A stretch of DNA of 64,000 bases from Flavobacterium sp. YO12 (GTDB taxonomy: Bacteria; Bacteroidota; Bacteroidia; Flavobacteriales; Flavobacteriaceae), in assembly GCF_004119495.1 (NCBI RefSeq), contig NZ_NRQU01000005.1, positions 1 to 64,000 of the forward strand. The letters are read 5' to 3'. The first letter of the stretch is position 1; every line of letters starts with the position of its first letter. This document shows positions 1 through 8,314 of the stretch, piece after piece. Under the pieces are notes generated by a model that was not told the DNA's origin, did no database searches, and worked only from the letters and a program-made list of their open reading frames with translations. The translations under genes were made by a program, and so were the position numbers.

Positions 1-23
1 CTACCACTAACCCAAAAAAAACT

Positions 24-542
24 ATGACCCACAAATCTAAAATACTGGCTTTTGATACTTATTATTTTGATGGAAAAGCCAAAACCGTTTGTCTTGAATT
101 TTTAAACTGGAATGAAAGTGAAAATTATAAAGTTCACACAGAAATAATCGAAAATGTAGAAGACTATATTCCCGGAGAATTTTACCGCAGAGAATTACCT
201 TGCATTCTTAGTTTGTTAGATAAAATTGATTTAAAAACGGTTCAAGTAATTATTGTAGACGGTTTTGTTTATCTAGATGATGATAAAAAGTATGGTTTAG
301 GCGGACATTTATATGAAAAACTAAATAGAGAGATTCCGATTATCGGCGTTGCCAAAACTAATTTTGCTTCTATTGAAAATGATAAAAAAGCTTTGGTAAG
401 AGGTGATAGCAAAAAGCCATTATACGTTACAGCCATTGGTATTGACTTAGAAGATGCTTTCGAAAAAGTCGAAAGTATGGCAGGTGAATTTAGGATTCCG
501 ACTCTGTTGAAAGAAATGGATCGATTGACAAAGGAAATATAG
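24..542 (+). CDS. nfi: Endonuclease V family protein (short form)
   Basis: Endonuclease V cuts DNA (or RNA in some homologues) near deaminated bases such as inosine. The protein has 172 residues. I see the family landmarks in order: a first-strand Asp (AFDTYYF, D11), YIPGEFYRREL around 48-58 with E57, VDG with D79, then GLGGHLYEK and IPIIGVAKT around 91-112. These match the catalytic Asp, Glu and Asp of the family and its conserved GVAK segment. It is about 50 residues shorter than the E. coli enzyme and has little sequence before the first strand. The ATG lies only 23 bases from the window edge, so an upstream start or partner gene cannot be judged. It is unrelated to the glycan locus that follows and is separated from it by a strong hairpin. 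Family call is firm; the symbol is by family only. Confidence 0.8.
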   Translation: MTHKSKILAFDTYYFDGKAKTVCLEFLNWNESENYKVHTEIIENVEDYIPGEFYRRELPCILSLLDKIDLKTVQVIIVDGFVYLDDDKKYGLGGHLYEKLNREIPIIGVAKTNFASIENDKKALVRGDSKKPLYVTAIGIDLEDAFEKVESMAGEFRIPTLLKEMDRLTKEI

Positions 543-605
543 AAAACTGGGCAGAAAATCAGCGAAACTGAGAAAACTCCAACAAAGGATTAAATCAAAT
601 AAAAC

Positions 606-651
606 AAAAAAGAGGTCAAATTTCGCGGCTTGCGAAACTGACCTCTTTTTT
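606..651 (+). terminator. Rho-independent terminator after the endonuclease V gene
   Basis: Inverted repeat AAGAGGTCA / TGACCTCTT with a second inner pair TTTCGC / GCGAAA, followed by a T run. It lies 65 bases after the stop codon and marks the left border of the glycan locus. An A run on the other side means it could also stop transcripts arriving from the minus-strand GH20 gene. Confidence 0.8.
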
Positions 652-811
652 ATACATCATTCAAATATAAAAGTATTTCTACTTTTTATAAGTAATAATC
701 AAATTATAATGTCGCGTTTTAAAATTAGAGAAAATGAGCAATACTTCGATTTTAATTATTATTGACCTTTTGACATTACGACTTTAAAACCTTAGACTTA
801 TTTAATATTAC

Positions 812-3139
812 TTACTCTACCATAATTTCATCAACAAACAGCCACGCCGATTGTCCTTCACCTGGATGGCCTTTTGGACACTGTCCTAAATTCTTGGCTG
901 TAACACGGACAAACTTAGCTTTTTGCTCCGCAAATTGAGCGGTAAAATCTTTTATCTGAATATCCTTTTCTGAAGCGGCTATAGAGTTCGTCACTGTTTT
1001 TACTTCCTTAAAAGTAACGCCATCTTGAGATATTTCAAATTTTACATATTGCGGCAGGAATATCCATTGGCTCCAATTTTGAATACATCCCAAAGTAATA
1101 CTGCTTATTGATGTACTTGCTCCCAAATCTATAGTCGCAACTAAATCATTTTCATTGAAACCGTGCCATTGTTTGCCAATATCTTTTGTCCCTCTAAAAC
1201 CATCAATTAATGTATTAACTCCGTTAGCACGATAATGACTGCTGTTGGCATTTGTGTAACTTATTGTTTTTCCAGTTGCTTTATTGAAGGTAAAAGATTG
1301 TTCTGCAGGTTTTACACTCACTACTTTATTATTTATAACCGTGATTGCTTTTACGGTCATAGAACTATTTACTACAAATGGTTTTTCATATTTAATGCTG
1401 TTTGTAGATGGTGCGCTTCCGTCAGTTGTATAGTAAATTACTGCATCTATTTGATCTGTATCAAGTTCTATAAATAGTTTATTGTTTTCGACTACAGGTT
1501 TAATATCTACTTTGAAATTTCCTTTTGAATAACGGATTCCTCTTTGCTCAAAACCTACTAAATGGGGTTGTAAACGTTCAGCAAAATTTTTCCAATCACG
1601 CTGCTCTTTTTTAGACCACAATACTTCAGCTAATGCAAGCATACGAGGCAGAATCATATATTTAACATGTTCTGCAGTACTTATGTATTCTGTCCATAAA
1701 TTGGCTTGCGCACCCAAAACACGTTTAGCTTCCTCGGTAGTTAATTCTACAGGAATTGGGTCATAATTATATACTTTTTTCAGCGTATTAAATCCGCCTA
1801 TTGCAAGAGGTTCTGTTTCAGGATCGCCTTGATAATGGTCAAAATAATATGGAGAACCTGGTGTCATCACTACATCATGTCCCATTTTTGCCGCTTCGAT
1901 TCCGCCTGCTTCTCCACGCCAGCTCATAACAGTAGCTTCTGGAGCTAATCCGCCTTCAAGAATTTCATCCCAACCGATCATTTTTCTGTTATTCGAAACC
2001 AAGAATTTTTCCATTCTGCGAATGAAATAGCTTTGTAATTCTTTCTCGTCTTTCAATTGTTCCGTTTTCATTCTGGCTTGGCATTTAGCGCAATGTTTCC
2101 AACTCGTTTTGTCTACTTCGTCTCCTCCAATATGAATATACTTTGAAGGGAAAATTGCCATCACTTCTTTCAATACATCTTGCAAGAATATAAAAGCCTG
2201 ATCATTTCCTGCACAATAATTACTTTCAACTTTACTGGCTAAGAAATTTCCTGATTGCGCGAAATTATTTTTAGAATTACAAGAAAGTTCTGGATATGCC
2301 GCCATTGCAGCTTCTGAGTGACCGGGCATTTCAATCTCTGGTACAACAGTTATATTTCTTGTTTTAGCGTAAGCAACGATTTCTTTGGCTTGTTCTTGCG
2401 TATAATAACCGCCGTAAGTTGATTTACTTCTGTCGGCATTAAATTCTATTTCAGCCCAATTCCATGATTTTCCCCAATCATCAACACGCCAAGCGGCTTG
2501 TTGGGTAAGTTTAGGATATTTTTTAATTTCTAAACGCCAGCCTGCTCCATCAACTAAGTGCCAATGAAAAACATTCATTTTATACGCTGCCAGTAAATCA
2601 ATAAATTCCTTTACCAATTCTGGCGAAGCAAAATGACGGCTCACATCCAACATCATCCCTCTCCATTGAAAGCGAGGATAATCTTTTATTTCCATACTTG
2701 GAATTTGAACTAAATCATTGGTACGACTAAAAGGCAGTGTCTGCAATAAGGATTGTACGCCGTAAAACAGTCCTTTGGATGTATTGGCTTTGATATGAAT
2801 TACTTTTGGATTTACAGAAAGTAAATATCCTTCGTCTCCAATTTCTTTGATTTTTTCGATACTAAAAACAATCTCTTTTCCACTTGTTTTAGTATTGTTT
2901 AATTCAAATCCTGTAACTCGTTTCACGTATTCTTTAAAAAAGTGAACTACTTTTTCAGCAGCTGCATCTTTCTTATCAACTTTTATAAAAGTAGAATTAT
3001 CAAAGGAAAAACTGCCTTGTTTGATCTCCAAACTTACAGGCTGTGGTATTATATGAACGGACTCCTGCGCCTGCAAATGTATTGAAAACATCAATACTGC
3101 AGCTAAAATTACGGTTGTGGTTATTTTTTTGGTTTTCAT
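812..3139 (-). CDS. GH20 beta-N-acetylhexosaminidase with C-terminal discoidin-type domain
   Basis: Exo-enzyme that removes terminal beta-linked GlcNAc or GalNAc by substrate-assisted catalysis. A signal peptide ends near QAQ. A GH20b-like N-domain comes first (IIPQP start, about 30-155), then the GH20 barrel with WRGMMLDVSRHF, FHWHLVDGAGW, PEIEMPGHS and HIGGDEV. The Asp-Glu pair is at 344-345, counted from a TTG 12 bases upstream. After the barrel comes a short beta-sandwich with YYTTDGSAPS (about 560-620), then an F5/8-type C domain to the end, likely sugar binding. I start at the ATG at 3139 because the upstream in-frame codon is TTG and the ATG begins a clean signal peptide. It is about 235 residues longer than the neighbouring GH20, the difference being the C-terminal domains. 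Its probable role is removing antennary or core GlcNAc in the periplasm or outside the cell. Confidence 0.93.
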   Translation of the reverse strand: MKTKKITTTVILAAVLMFSIHLQAQESVHIIPQPVSLEIKQGSFSFDNSTFIKVDKKDAAAEKVVHFFKEYVKRVTGFELNNTKTSGKEIVFSIEKIKEIGDEGYLLSVNPKVIHIKANTSKGLFYGVQSLLQTLPFSRTNDLVQIPSMEIKDYPRFQWRGMMLDVSRHFASPELVKEFIDLLAAYKMNVFHWHLVDGAGWRLEIKKYPKLTQQAAWRVDDWGKSWNWAEIEFNADRSKSTYGGYYTQEQAKEIVAYAKTRNITVVPEIEMPGHSEAAMAAYPELSCNSKNNFAQSGNFLASKVESNYCAGNDQAFIFLQDVLKEVMAIFPSKYIHIGGDEVDKTSWKHCAKCQARMKTEQLKDEKELQSYFIRRMEKFLVSNNRKMIGWDEILEGGLAPEATVMSWRGEAGGIEAAKMGHDVVMTPGSPYYFDHYQGDPETEPLAIGGFNTLKKVYNYDPIPVELTTEEAKRVLGAQANLWTEYISTAEHVKYMILPRMLALAEVLWSKKEQRDWKNFAERLQPHLVGFEQRGIRYSKGNFKVDIKPVVENNKLFIELDTDQIDAVIYYTTDGSAPSTNSIKYEKPFVVNSSMTVKAITVINNKVVSVKPAEQSFTFNKATGKTISYTNANSSHYRANGVNTLIDGFRGTKDIGKQWHGFNENDLVATIDLGASTSISSITLGCIQNWSQWIFLPQYVKFEISQDGVTFKEVKTVTNSIAASEKDIQIKDFTAQFAEQKAKFVRVTAKNLGQCPKGHPGEGQSAWLFVDEIMVE

Positions 3140-3186
3140 TATTAGATACAATTAGCTAAAAGTTAAGCGTTGTGGTTATTTTATTT

Positions 3187-3210
3187 AAACACATAGTTGC
3201 CTATGTTTTT
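3187..3210. repeat. Miniature copy of the AACACATAG repeat ends
   Basis: AAACACATAG, three bases, then CTATGTTTTT. This is the two ends of the larger repeat family found at 22.8, 25.6, 30.8 and 38.2 kb joined with no interior. It forms a small hairpin upstream of the first GH20 gene. Confidence 0.5.
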
Positions 3211-3219
3211 GTTTTTTTT

Positions 3220-3315
3220 CACCCAGATTTAAAAAGATTTACGCCGATAAGTGCAGATTATTATTCATAGTATCTTAGTTTAAATCTGCTTTAATCTGCA
3301 GAATCTGCGTGAAAT
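3220..3315. repeat. Imperfect inverted repeat with AATCTGC words
   Basis: The left arm carries CACCCAGATTTAAAAAGATT and GTGCAGATT. The right arm carries AATCTGCTTTAATCTGCAG and AATCTGCGTG. The arms are complementary with mismatches. Similar AATCTGC/GCAGATT words occur near 16,240, so this is probably a dispersed palindromic element. No gene is seen in it. Confidence 0.45.
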
Positions 3316-3331
3316 AAACTAGGCAAATAAC

Positions 3332-3360
3332 AAAAGACAGCCCTAGTTGAGCTGTCTTTT
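3332..3360 (-). terminator. Hairpin terminator after the second GH20 gene
   Basis: A perfect 10-bp stem AAAAGACAGC / GCTGTCTTTT with a 9-base loop, 16 bases past the stop codon of the GH20 gene at 3376. The stem's own A/T ends make it workable on the minus strand. Confidence 0.8.
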
Positions 3361-3375
3361 ATTGATTGCGTATTA

Positions 3376-5010
3376 TTATTGCTCTTTAAAATAATTGGCT
3401 CCCCACATGGTATAACGTTTTTTCATGGTTTCAATTTTTGTTTGAAATTGAGACCAATCTTTTTTATCTTTTGGAGACCATAAAACTTCGCTTAAGGCAC
3501 TCAAACGAGGGAATATCATGTATTCTACTTTGGCAGGATTTGCCATGTATTCTGTCCAAACATTTCCTTGCGCTCCCATAACGAATTTTGCCTGCTGCTC
3601 ATTCAACTCTTTAGGAATTGGCTCGTAGCTGTATACTTTTTCTAACGGCAAGAAACCTCCAATGGTAACTTCTTTTTCGTTTTTAGTTTGCGAATGATCT
3701 AAATAAACGTGGCTTCCTGGAGTCATAATAACCTGATGGTTTTCTTTTGCTGCAGCAATTCCGCCAGCTTCTCCCTGCCAGCTCATAACGATAGCATTTG
3801 GAGCTAAACCTCCTTCTAAAATTTCATCCCAGCCAATTATAGTTCTTCCTTTTCCGTTCACATATTTTTCGATACGTTGAATAAAATAACTCTGAAGACC
3901 GTGTTCATCTTTTAAACCTTTTTCTTTTATCATCTGCTGACAAAATTCGCTTTTTTTCCAAGCGTCTTTTGGAGCTTCATCACCGCCAATGTGAATGTAT
4001 TTTGAAGGGAATAACGCAATTACTTCATCCAATACATCTTCTAAAAATTTAAAAGTATTTTCAGTCGGAACAAAAATATCAGCGTGTACGCCCCAAGTTT
4101 CCTGAACGATCTTATTTCTTCCGTTAGCCATTTCTTGCTTACTCTTATCTGAAATCATATTAGCAGGAAGATTGGTTTTCTCATTAGGAAAACAGCTCAA
4201 CTCAGGATAAGCAGCAATTGCAGCACTGCTGTGTCCCGGCATTTCGATTTCTGGAATTACAGTAATAAATCTATCTGAAGCATATTTTACAATGTCTTTT
4301 ACTTCTTCTTGTGTATAAAAACCACCTTCTGGCGTATTATCACTTCCTTTACCTGGATATTTGCCAATGATGCTTCCGTTTCTCTTTGAACCAATTTCTG
4401 TAAGTTTTGGATACTTTTTAATTTCAATTCTCCAACCTTGATCTTCGGTTAAATGCCAATGAAAATAATTCAATTTATGCAATGCTAAATAGTCAATGTA
4501 TTTTTTAACGAATGCCACTGAGAAAAAATGACGTCCAACATCAAGCATAGCACCTCTGTAAGCAAAACGAGGTTCGTCTTGAACATTTACTGATGCTATT
4601 GCAAGATTACTGCTTTTTTCTGCAGGCAGTAATTGAATAAGAGTTTGAATTCCGTAGAAAGTTCCAATAGGAGAATTTCCTGTAATTTCGACACCATTTT
4701 TATCAGATTTCAAACTATATCCTTCACCTTTAAGCCCTTGAATATTTTTAAGACTTGTTAATTTGATATAATTCTTGGTTGCTTTTTTTACTACTGGCAA
4801 TACAAAACCATAGTAATCAGATAAATAACCATTTAAAAAAGCTGCTGAAGCATTATCTTCTTTATTGGCAGCGACCAAACTTGTTTGTGCATTAATCACA
4901 AAACTCCCAGTATTCTTAACAACTTTTACGGGTTGCGGGATAATATTTACTTCTTGTGCAAACGACACCGTGCAGCATAACAGAAGCGAAAAGAGAAATG
5001 ACTTAACCAT
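3376..5010 (-). CDS. GH20 beta-N-acetylhexosaminidase
   Basis: Second GH20 exo-hexosaminidase of the window, 544 residues with a signal peptide ending at SFAQ (about residue 19). It has the GH20b-like N-domain (IIPQP, 23-140) and the catalytic barrel with YRGAMLDVGRHFF, FHWHLTEDQGW, PEIEMPGHSS and HIGGDEA. The Asp-Glu catalytic pair is at 344-345. It ends right after the barrel with no C-terminal binding domain, unlike the neighbour at 812. The two differ at the active-site loop (HLTEDQGW here, HLVDGAGW there), so they may prefer different linkages or GlcNAc versus GalNAc; that is inference. It is separated from its neighbours by a terminator on one side and a long hairpin repeat on the other, so it is probably transcribed alone. 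Confidence 0.94.
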   Translation of the reverse strand: MVKSFLFSLLLCCTVSFAQEVNIIPQPVKVVKNTGSFVINAQTSLVAANKEDNASAAFLNGYLSDYYGFVLPVVKKATKNYIKLTSLKNIQGLKGEGYSLKSDKNGVEITGNSPIGTFYGIQTLIQLLPAEKSSNLAIASVNVQDEPRFAYRGAMLDVGRHFFSVAFVKKYIDYLALHKLNYFHWHLTEDQGWRIEIKKYPKLTEIGSKRNGSIIGKYPGKGSDNTPEGGFYTQEEVKDIVKYASDRFITVIPEIEMPGHSSAAIAAYPELSCFPNEKTNLPANMISDKSKQEMANGRNKIVQETWGVHADIFVPTENTFKFLEDVLDEVIALFPSKYIHIGGDEAPKDAWKKSEFCQQMIKEKGLKDEHGLQSYFIQRIEKYVNGKGRTIIGWDEILEGGLAPNAIVMSWQGEAGGIAAAKENHQVIMTPGSHVYLDHSQTKNEKEVTIGGFLPLEKVYSYEPIPKELNEQQAKFVMGAQGNVWTEYMANPAKVEYMIFPRLSALSEVLWSPKDKKDWSQFQTKIETMKKRYTMWGANYFKEQ

Positions 5011-5222
5011 ATTTACTATTTTTTAATTATTTTAAAATTATAAATTCTTTGTGTGTACGATAACACTTTTTAAGCAAATCATAATAAATTTACTTAAAAT
5101 CACAATCCCGATAACAATCAAGACAGATTTTAAGTCTGAAAAAAAAGATACTTTTTGTACAAAATCAGCAAAGCTAGGAATTTTGACAAAAGCTTATCTT
5201 CAAAAATGGCTTACGCATTTTT

Positions 5223-5310
5223 GTCATCTCGAGGAACGAGGGATCTCCGCAAAATAAATTACCAATCTTTGTCGAGCTGCTTACGGAGATCCCTCGTTCC
5301 TCGGGATGAC
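5223..5310. repeat. Long inverted repeat of the CGAGGAACGAGGGATCTCC type
   Basis: The left arm GTCATCTCGAGGAACGAGGG continues into ATCTCCG. The right arm is its near-perfect reverse complement (CGGAGATCCCTCG..., ending GGGATGAC). Arms are about 27 bp with a loop of about 35 bases. This kind of GTCAT...CGAGGAACGA word is a common dispersed palindrome in bacterial genomes. It fills most of the 410-base gap between the GH20 gene and the FAH gene, in which I see no credible gene. It could stop or stabilise transcripts of the fucose operon that ends at 5421. Confidence 0.75.
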
Positions 5311-5420
5311 AAGATTGTGGTTGTTTTTTGTAAACCATTTTTTAGATCTTTATCAAAAGCTCATTGTGCTTTTGATTTAAATCTCTGTTCTAATATACTA
5401 TAATAACAGGTTGCATTATT

Positions 5421-6275
5421 TTATTTCGTATAAGCCACAGCATGTTGTTTACTGCTGCCTAAACCATCCATTCCTAATTCAATCACATCTCCTGCTTTGA
5501 TGTAAATAGGTTCTGGTTTAATTCCTAAACCTACACCGGGAGGCGTTCCTGTGCTGATAATATCACCCGGAAGCAAAGTCATAAACTGGCTTAAATAATG
5601 CACTAAAAACGGAATTTTGAATACCAAATTTGAGGTGTTACTGTTTTGGAACTTTTTTCCGTTTACAGTTAACCACATTGGTATATTATTCACATCTGCA
5701 ATTTCGTCCTGAGTTGCTAAAAAAGGTCCAAGCGGCGCAAATGTGTCGCTTCCTTTTCCTTTTGCCCATTGTCCTCCACGTTCGATCTGAAAAGCTCTTT
5801 CGCTGTAATCATTCAATAAAGCATAACCTGCAACATAATCTAAAGCTTCGGCTTCTTCTACATAACTTGCTTTTTTTCCTACTACAAAAGCCAGTTCAAT
5901 TTCCCAATCCGTTTTTTCGCTGTTCTTTGGAATAATCAAATTATCATTTGGTCCGCACAGTGAAGTTGTGGATTTAAAAAAGATAATCGGCTCTGCTGGA
6001 ATTGGTGCATTGGTTTCATGACAATGATCCACATAATTTAATCCAATACAAATTATTTTTGAAGGTCTTGCTACTGGAGAACCTAAACGTACATTTGAAT
6101 CCACTTCTGGTAAAACAGGGTTATTTTCTAATGCTTTTTTTAATTTCTCTAGTCCGTTTTCTTCAAAAAATGCTTCATTATAATCTGTTACTATTGAAGA
6201 TACATCAAATCTTTTTTCATCTATTAAAATACCCGGTTTTTCTTTACCAGCTTCTCCAAATCGTATTAGTTTCAT
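5421..6275 (-). CDS. FAH-family hydrolase, probable 2,4-diketo-3-deoxy-L-fuconate hydrolase
   Basis: FAH-family proteins cleave carbon-carbon bonds in diketo acids. In the non-phosphorylating fucose pathway this member splits 2,4-diketo-3-deoxy-L-fuconate into pyruvate and L-lactate. The 284 residues show the family core: IICIGLNYVDHCHE (74-87), PIIFFKSTTSLCGP, the metal ligands E125 and E127 (DWEIELAFVVGKK) and D156 (LLNDYSERAFQ), then KGSDTFAPLGP and LLPGDIISTGTPPGVG. It is the last gene of the fucP-uxaA-SDR-lutA-GH95-lutB-lutC run, 59 bases after lutC. Its position beside a lactate-oxidising complex fits release of lactate by this enzyme. Fumarylpyruvate or other acylpyruvate hydrolase activity cannot be ruled out from sequence alone. 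Cytoplasmic, no signal peptide. Confidence 0.85.
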   Translation of the reverse strand: MKLIRFGEAGKEKPGILIDEKRFDVSSIVTDYNEAFFEENGLEKLKKALENNPVLPEVDSNVRLGSPVARPSKIICIGLNYVDHCHETNAPIPAEPIIFFKSTTSLCGPNDNLIIPKNSEKTDWEIELAFVVGKKASYVEEAEALDYVAGYALLNDYSERAFQIERGGQWAKGKGSDTFAPLGPFLATQDEIADVNNIPMWLTVNGKKFQNSNTSNLVFKIPFLVHYLSQFMTLLPGDIISTGTPPGVGLGIKPEPIYIKAGDVIELGMDGLGSSKQHAVAYTK

Positions 6276-6334
6276 TTTATTCTTATTTAATATATTATAC
6301 TTTGTCTTATTTGTTTAAAGTTTATTTTTGCCGA

Positions 6335-6919
6335 TTATTCAATTACATAAATCACAGCACTTCTAGCTCCATGCGCTCCTATTACCAATGATTGTTCAAT
6401 GTCGGCTGTTTTAGATGGTCCTGCTATAAAAGCACCGAATCCTTCTTTCGACACATCTATTTTTTCATAAGCTTGATGTAAAGTGTCAACAATATTTCTT
6501 TTCTCGATTACTAAAACCAAATGCTGGCAAATAAAGGGAACGAGTCTGTTGATCATCTCACTTTCGTAAACCCAAACAGCACCATTCTCTGCAACTCCAA
6601 TTGTTCCTTTTACATAAGCTTTTTCAACTTTCTCTAATTCAGATGCTGCTAAAAAAGCGGCTTGTTCGTCTACTTCACCAAGTGCAGCGATTGTATTTAC
6701 AACAAAACTTCCGTTCTGCTTATCCGCTTTTAATTGATCTATCAGTATTCTAATATCTGTAATCAATTCGGTTTTTCCGCCAATACTTTCTAAAACTGTT
6801 TTAAACTGCACATATACATCATCATACTGAATTACAACGCTGCTGTCAATAACAGGAATCTCAATAAATTCAGGCTGATTCATTGCTATAGCATTCAATA
6901 TGTTTTCTCTTGCGCTCAT
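6335..6919 (-). CDS. lutC: LutC-type lactate utilisation protein (LUD domain)
   Basis: Third part of the LutABC complex, which oxidises L-lactate to pyruvate in the cytoplasm. The 194-residue protein opens with MSARENILNAI, as LutC proteins do. It then carries the LUD-domain landmarks GVAENGAVWVYES (about 111-123) and the glycine-rich GPSKTADIEQSLVIGAHGAR near 168-187. It starts 19 bases after the lutB stop and is followed by the FAH hydrolase expected to make lactate. Bacillus subtilis lutABC is the named model. Here the set is split, with a GH95 gene between lutA and lutB, so the complex has been folded into a fucose operon. Confidence 0.9.
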   Translation of the reverse strand: MSARENILNAIAMNQPEFIEIPVIDSSVVIQYDDVYVQFKTVLESIGGKTELITDIRILIDQLKADKQNGSFVVNTIAALGEVDEQAAFLAASELEKVEKAYVKGTIGVAENGAVWVYESEMINRLVPFICQHLVLVIEKRNIVDTLHQAYEKIDVSKEGFGAFIAGPSKTADIEQSLVIGAHGARSAVIYVIE

Positions 6920-6938
6920 TTTTTTATTGTCTGATATT

Positions 6939-8312
6939 TTAATTTTGGCTTTTCTTATTCTTTAAATACCAATCTCTAAAAGATTCTTTTGGAGGAACTG
7001 GCATTTCTCTTTGCTTGAACCAAACATTTAGTTTATTATTTACCATAAAAGGGAATAACTGCATACTTCTTCTCCCAACTTTTCCCATCAAACGATAGAT
7101 TTTAGGATTTGAAAACAGGAAATTCATTCCTTTCATGCTTATTTTTTTACTTGTTGCAGCATAACCTTCGGAAACAATCACTTGTCTCCATTTCCATAAC
7201 TGTTCGTGAATGTTGATTTTTACAGGACATACATTACTGCAGCTTCCGCATAAAGTTGAAGCAAATGGCAGATCGGCATTAGCTTTCATATCTAAATTTG
7301 GATTTAGAATAGAACCAATAGGTCCTGCTACAGCTGTATGGTAACTATGTCCGCCGCTTCTTCGATATACAGGGCAAGTGTTGAAACAGGCTGCGCAGCG
7401 AATGCATTTTAAGGAATTTCTAAAATCTTCTCTTCCTAGTTGTTTACTGCGGCCATTATCTACAATCACAATATGCATTTCCTGATTCGGTCTTGGTTTA
7501 TGAAAGTGACTTGAATAAGTAGTAATAGGCTGGCCAGTGGCACTTCTGGCTAATAATCTCAAAAACACTGATAAATGTGCTGCTTTTGGAATTAATTTTT
7601 CAAAGCCCATACAGGCAATGTGCACTGGAGCTGTGTGTGCTCCCATATCGGCATTTCCTTCATTGGTACAAACTACAAAACCGCCCGTTTCTGCAATAGC
7701 AAAATTAACTCCAGTAATTGCTAAATCAGATTCTACAAATTTATTTCGCAAGTGTTGTCTTGCTGCCTCGGTCAAATATTGCGGATCATTATTTCCCTTT
7801 TCTGTTTGTAAATGTTCATTAAAAGTGGCACTTACATCTTCTTTTTTTAAGTGAATTGCCGGAAGTACAATATGACTTGGCGGTTCTTTTCTAAATTGAA
7901 CAATACGTTCTCCCAAATCGGTATCGACTACTTCAATTCCGTTATGCTGTAAATATTCATTCAAATGACATTCTTCGGTAAGCATACTCTTGCTCTTCAC
8001 AATTTTCTGAATACCATGTTTTTTAATGATTTTATGAACAATTTCATTATGTTCTTTCGCATCTGAAGCCCAATGAACTTTTATGCCATTGGCAGTGGCT
8101 TTTTCTTCAAATTCTTTTAAATAATTGGAAAGATTAGAAATTGTGGCGTTTTTAATCTGCGATCCCCATTCACGCAGCTGCTCCCATTCGGGCAAACCAT
8201 GCGCAGCTTTGTCTCGTTTTTCACGAACAAACCACAAAGTTTCGTCGTGCCAATTGGTTCTTGGCTCGTCTGCTATAAACTTTTCTGCTAAATCAGCATG
8301 GGTTGTTTTCAT
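6939..8312 (-). CDS. lutB: LutB-type iron-sulfur lactate utilisation protein
   Basis: Iron-sulfur subunit of the LutABC L-lactate oxidation complex. The 457 residues carry a LUD-like N-terminal half (AIAETGGFVVCTNEGNADMG, about 205-224). Two 4Fe-4S clusters follow: CIRCAACFNTCP with C303, C306, C309 and C313, and CGSCSNVCP with C355, C358 and C362. The C-terminal part (PKIYRLMGKVGRRSMQ) is typical of LutB. The start lies two bases past the stop of the upstream GH95 gene, so the two are almost certainly translated from one message. lutC follows after 19 bases. No signal peptide, cytoplasmic. The homologous E. coli YkgF is the other name in use. Confidence 0.93.
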   Translation of the reverse strand: MKTTHADLAEKFIADEPRTNWHDETLWFVREKRDKAAHGLPEWEQLREWGSQIKNATISNLSNYLKEFEEKATANGIKVHWASDAKEHNEIVHKIIKKHGIQKIVKSKSMLTEECHLNEYLQHNGIEVVDTDLGERIVQFRKEPPSHIVLPAIHLKKEDVSATFNEHLQTEKGNNDPQYLTEAARQHLRNKFVESDLAITGVNFAIAETGGFVVCTNEGNADMGAHTAPVHIACMGFEKLIPKAAHLSVFLRLLARSATGQPITTYSSHFHKPRPNQEMHIVIVDNGRSKQLGREDFRNSLKCIRCAACFNTCPVYRRSGGHSYHTAVAGPIGSILNPNLDMKANADLPFASTLCGSCSNVCPVKINIHEQLWKWRQVIVSEGYAATSKKISMKGMNFLFSNPKIYRLMGKVGRRSMQLFPFMVNNKLNVWFKQREMPVPPKESFRDWYLKNKKSQN

Positions 8313-8314
8313 AA

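Noticed and set aside
5051..5403. Overlapping plus-strand frames of 68 and 82 codons
   Set aside because: They run through the CGAGGAACGAGGG inverted repeat and have no recognisable protein sequence.
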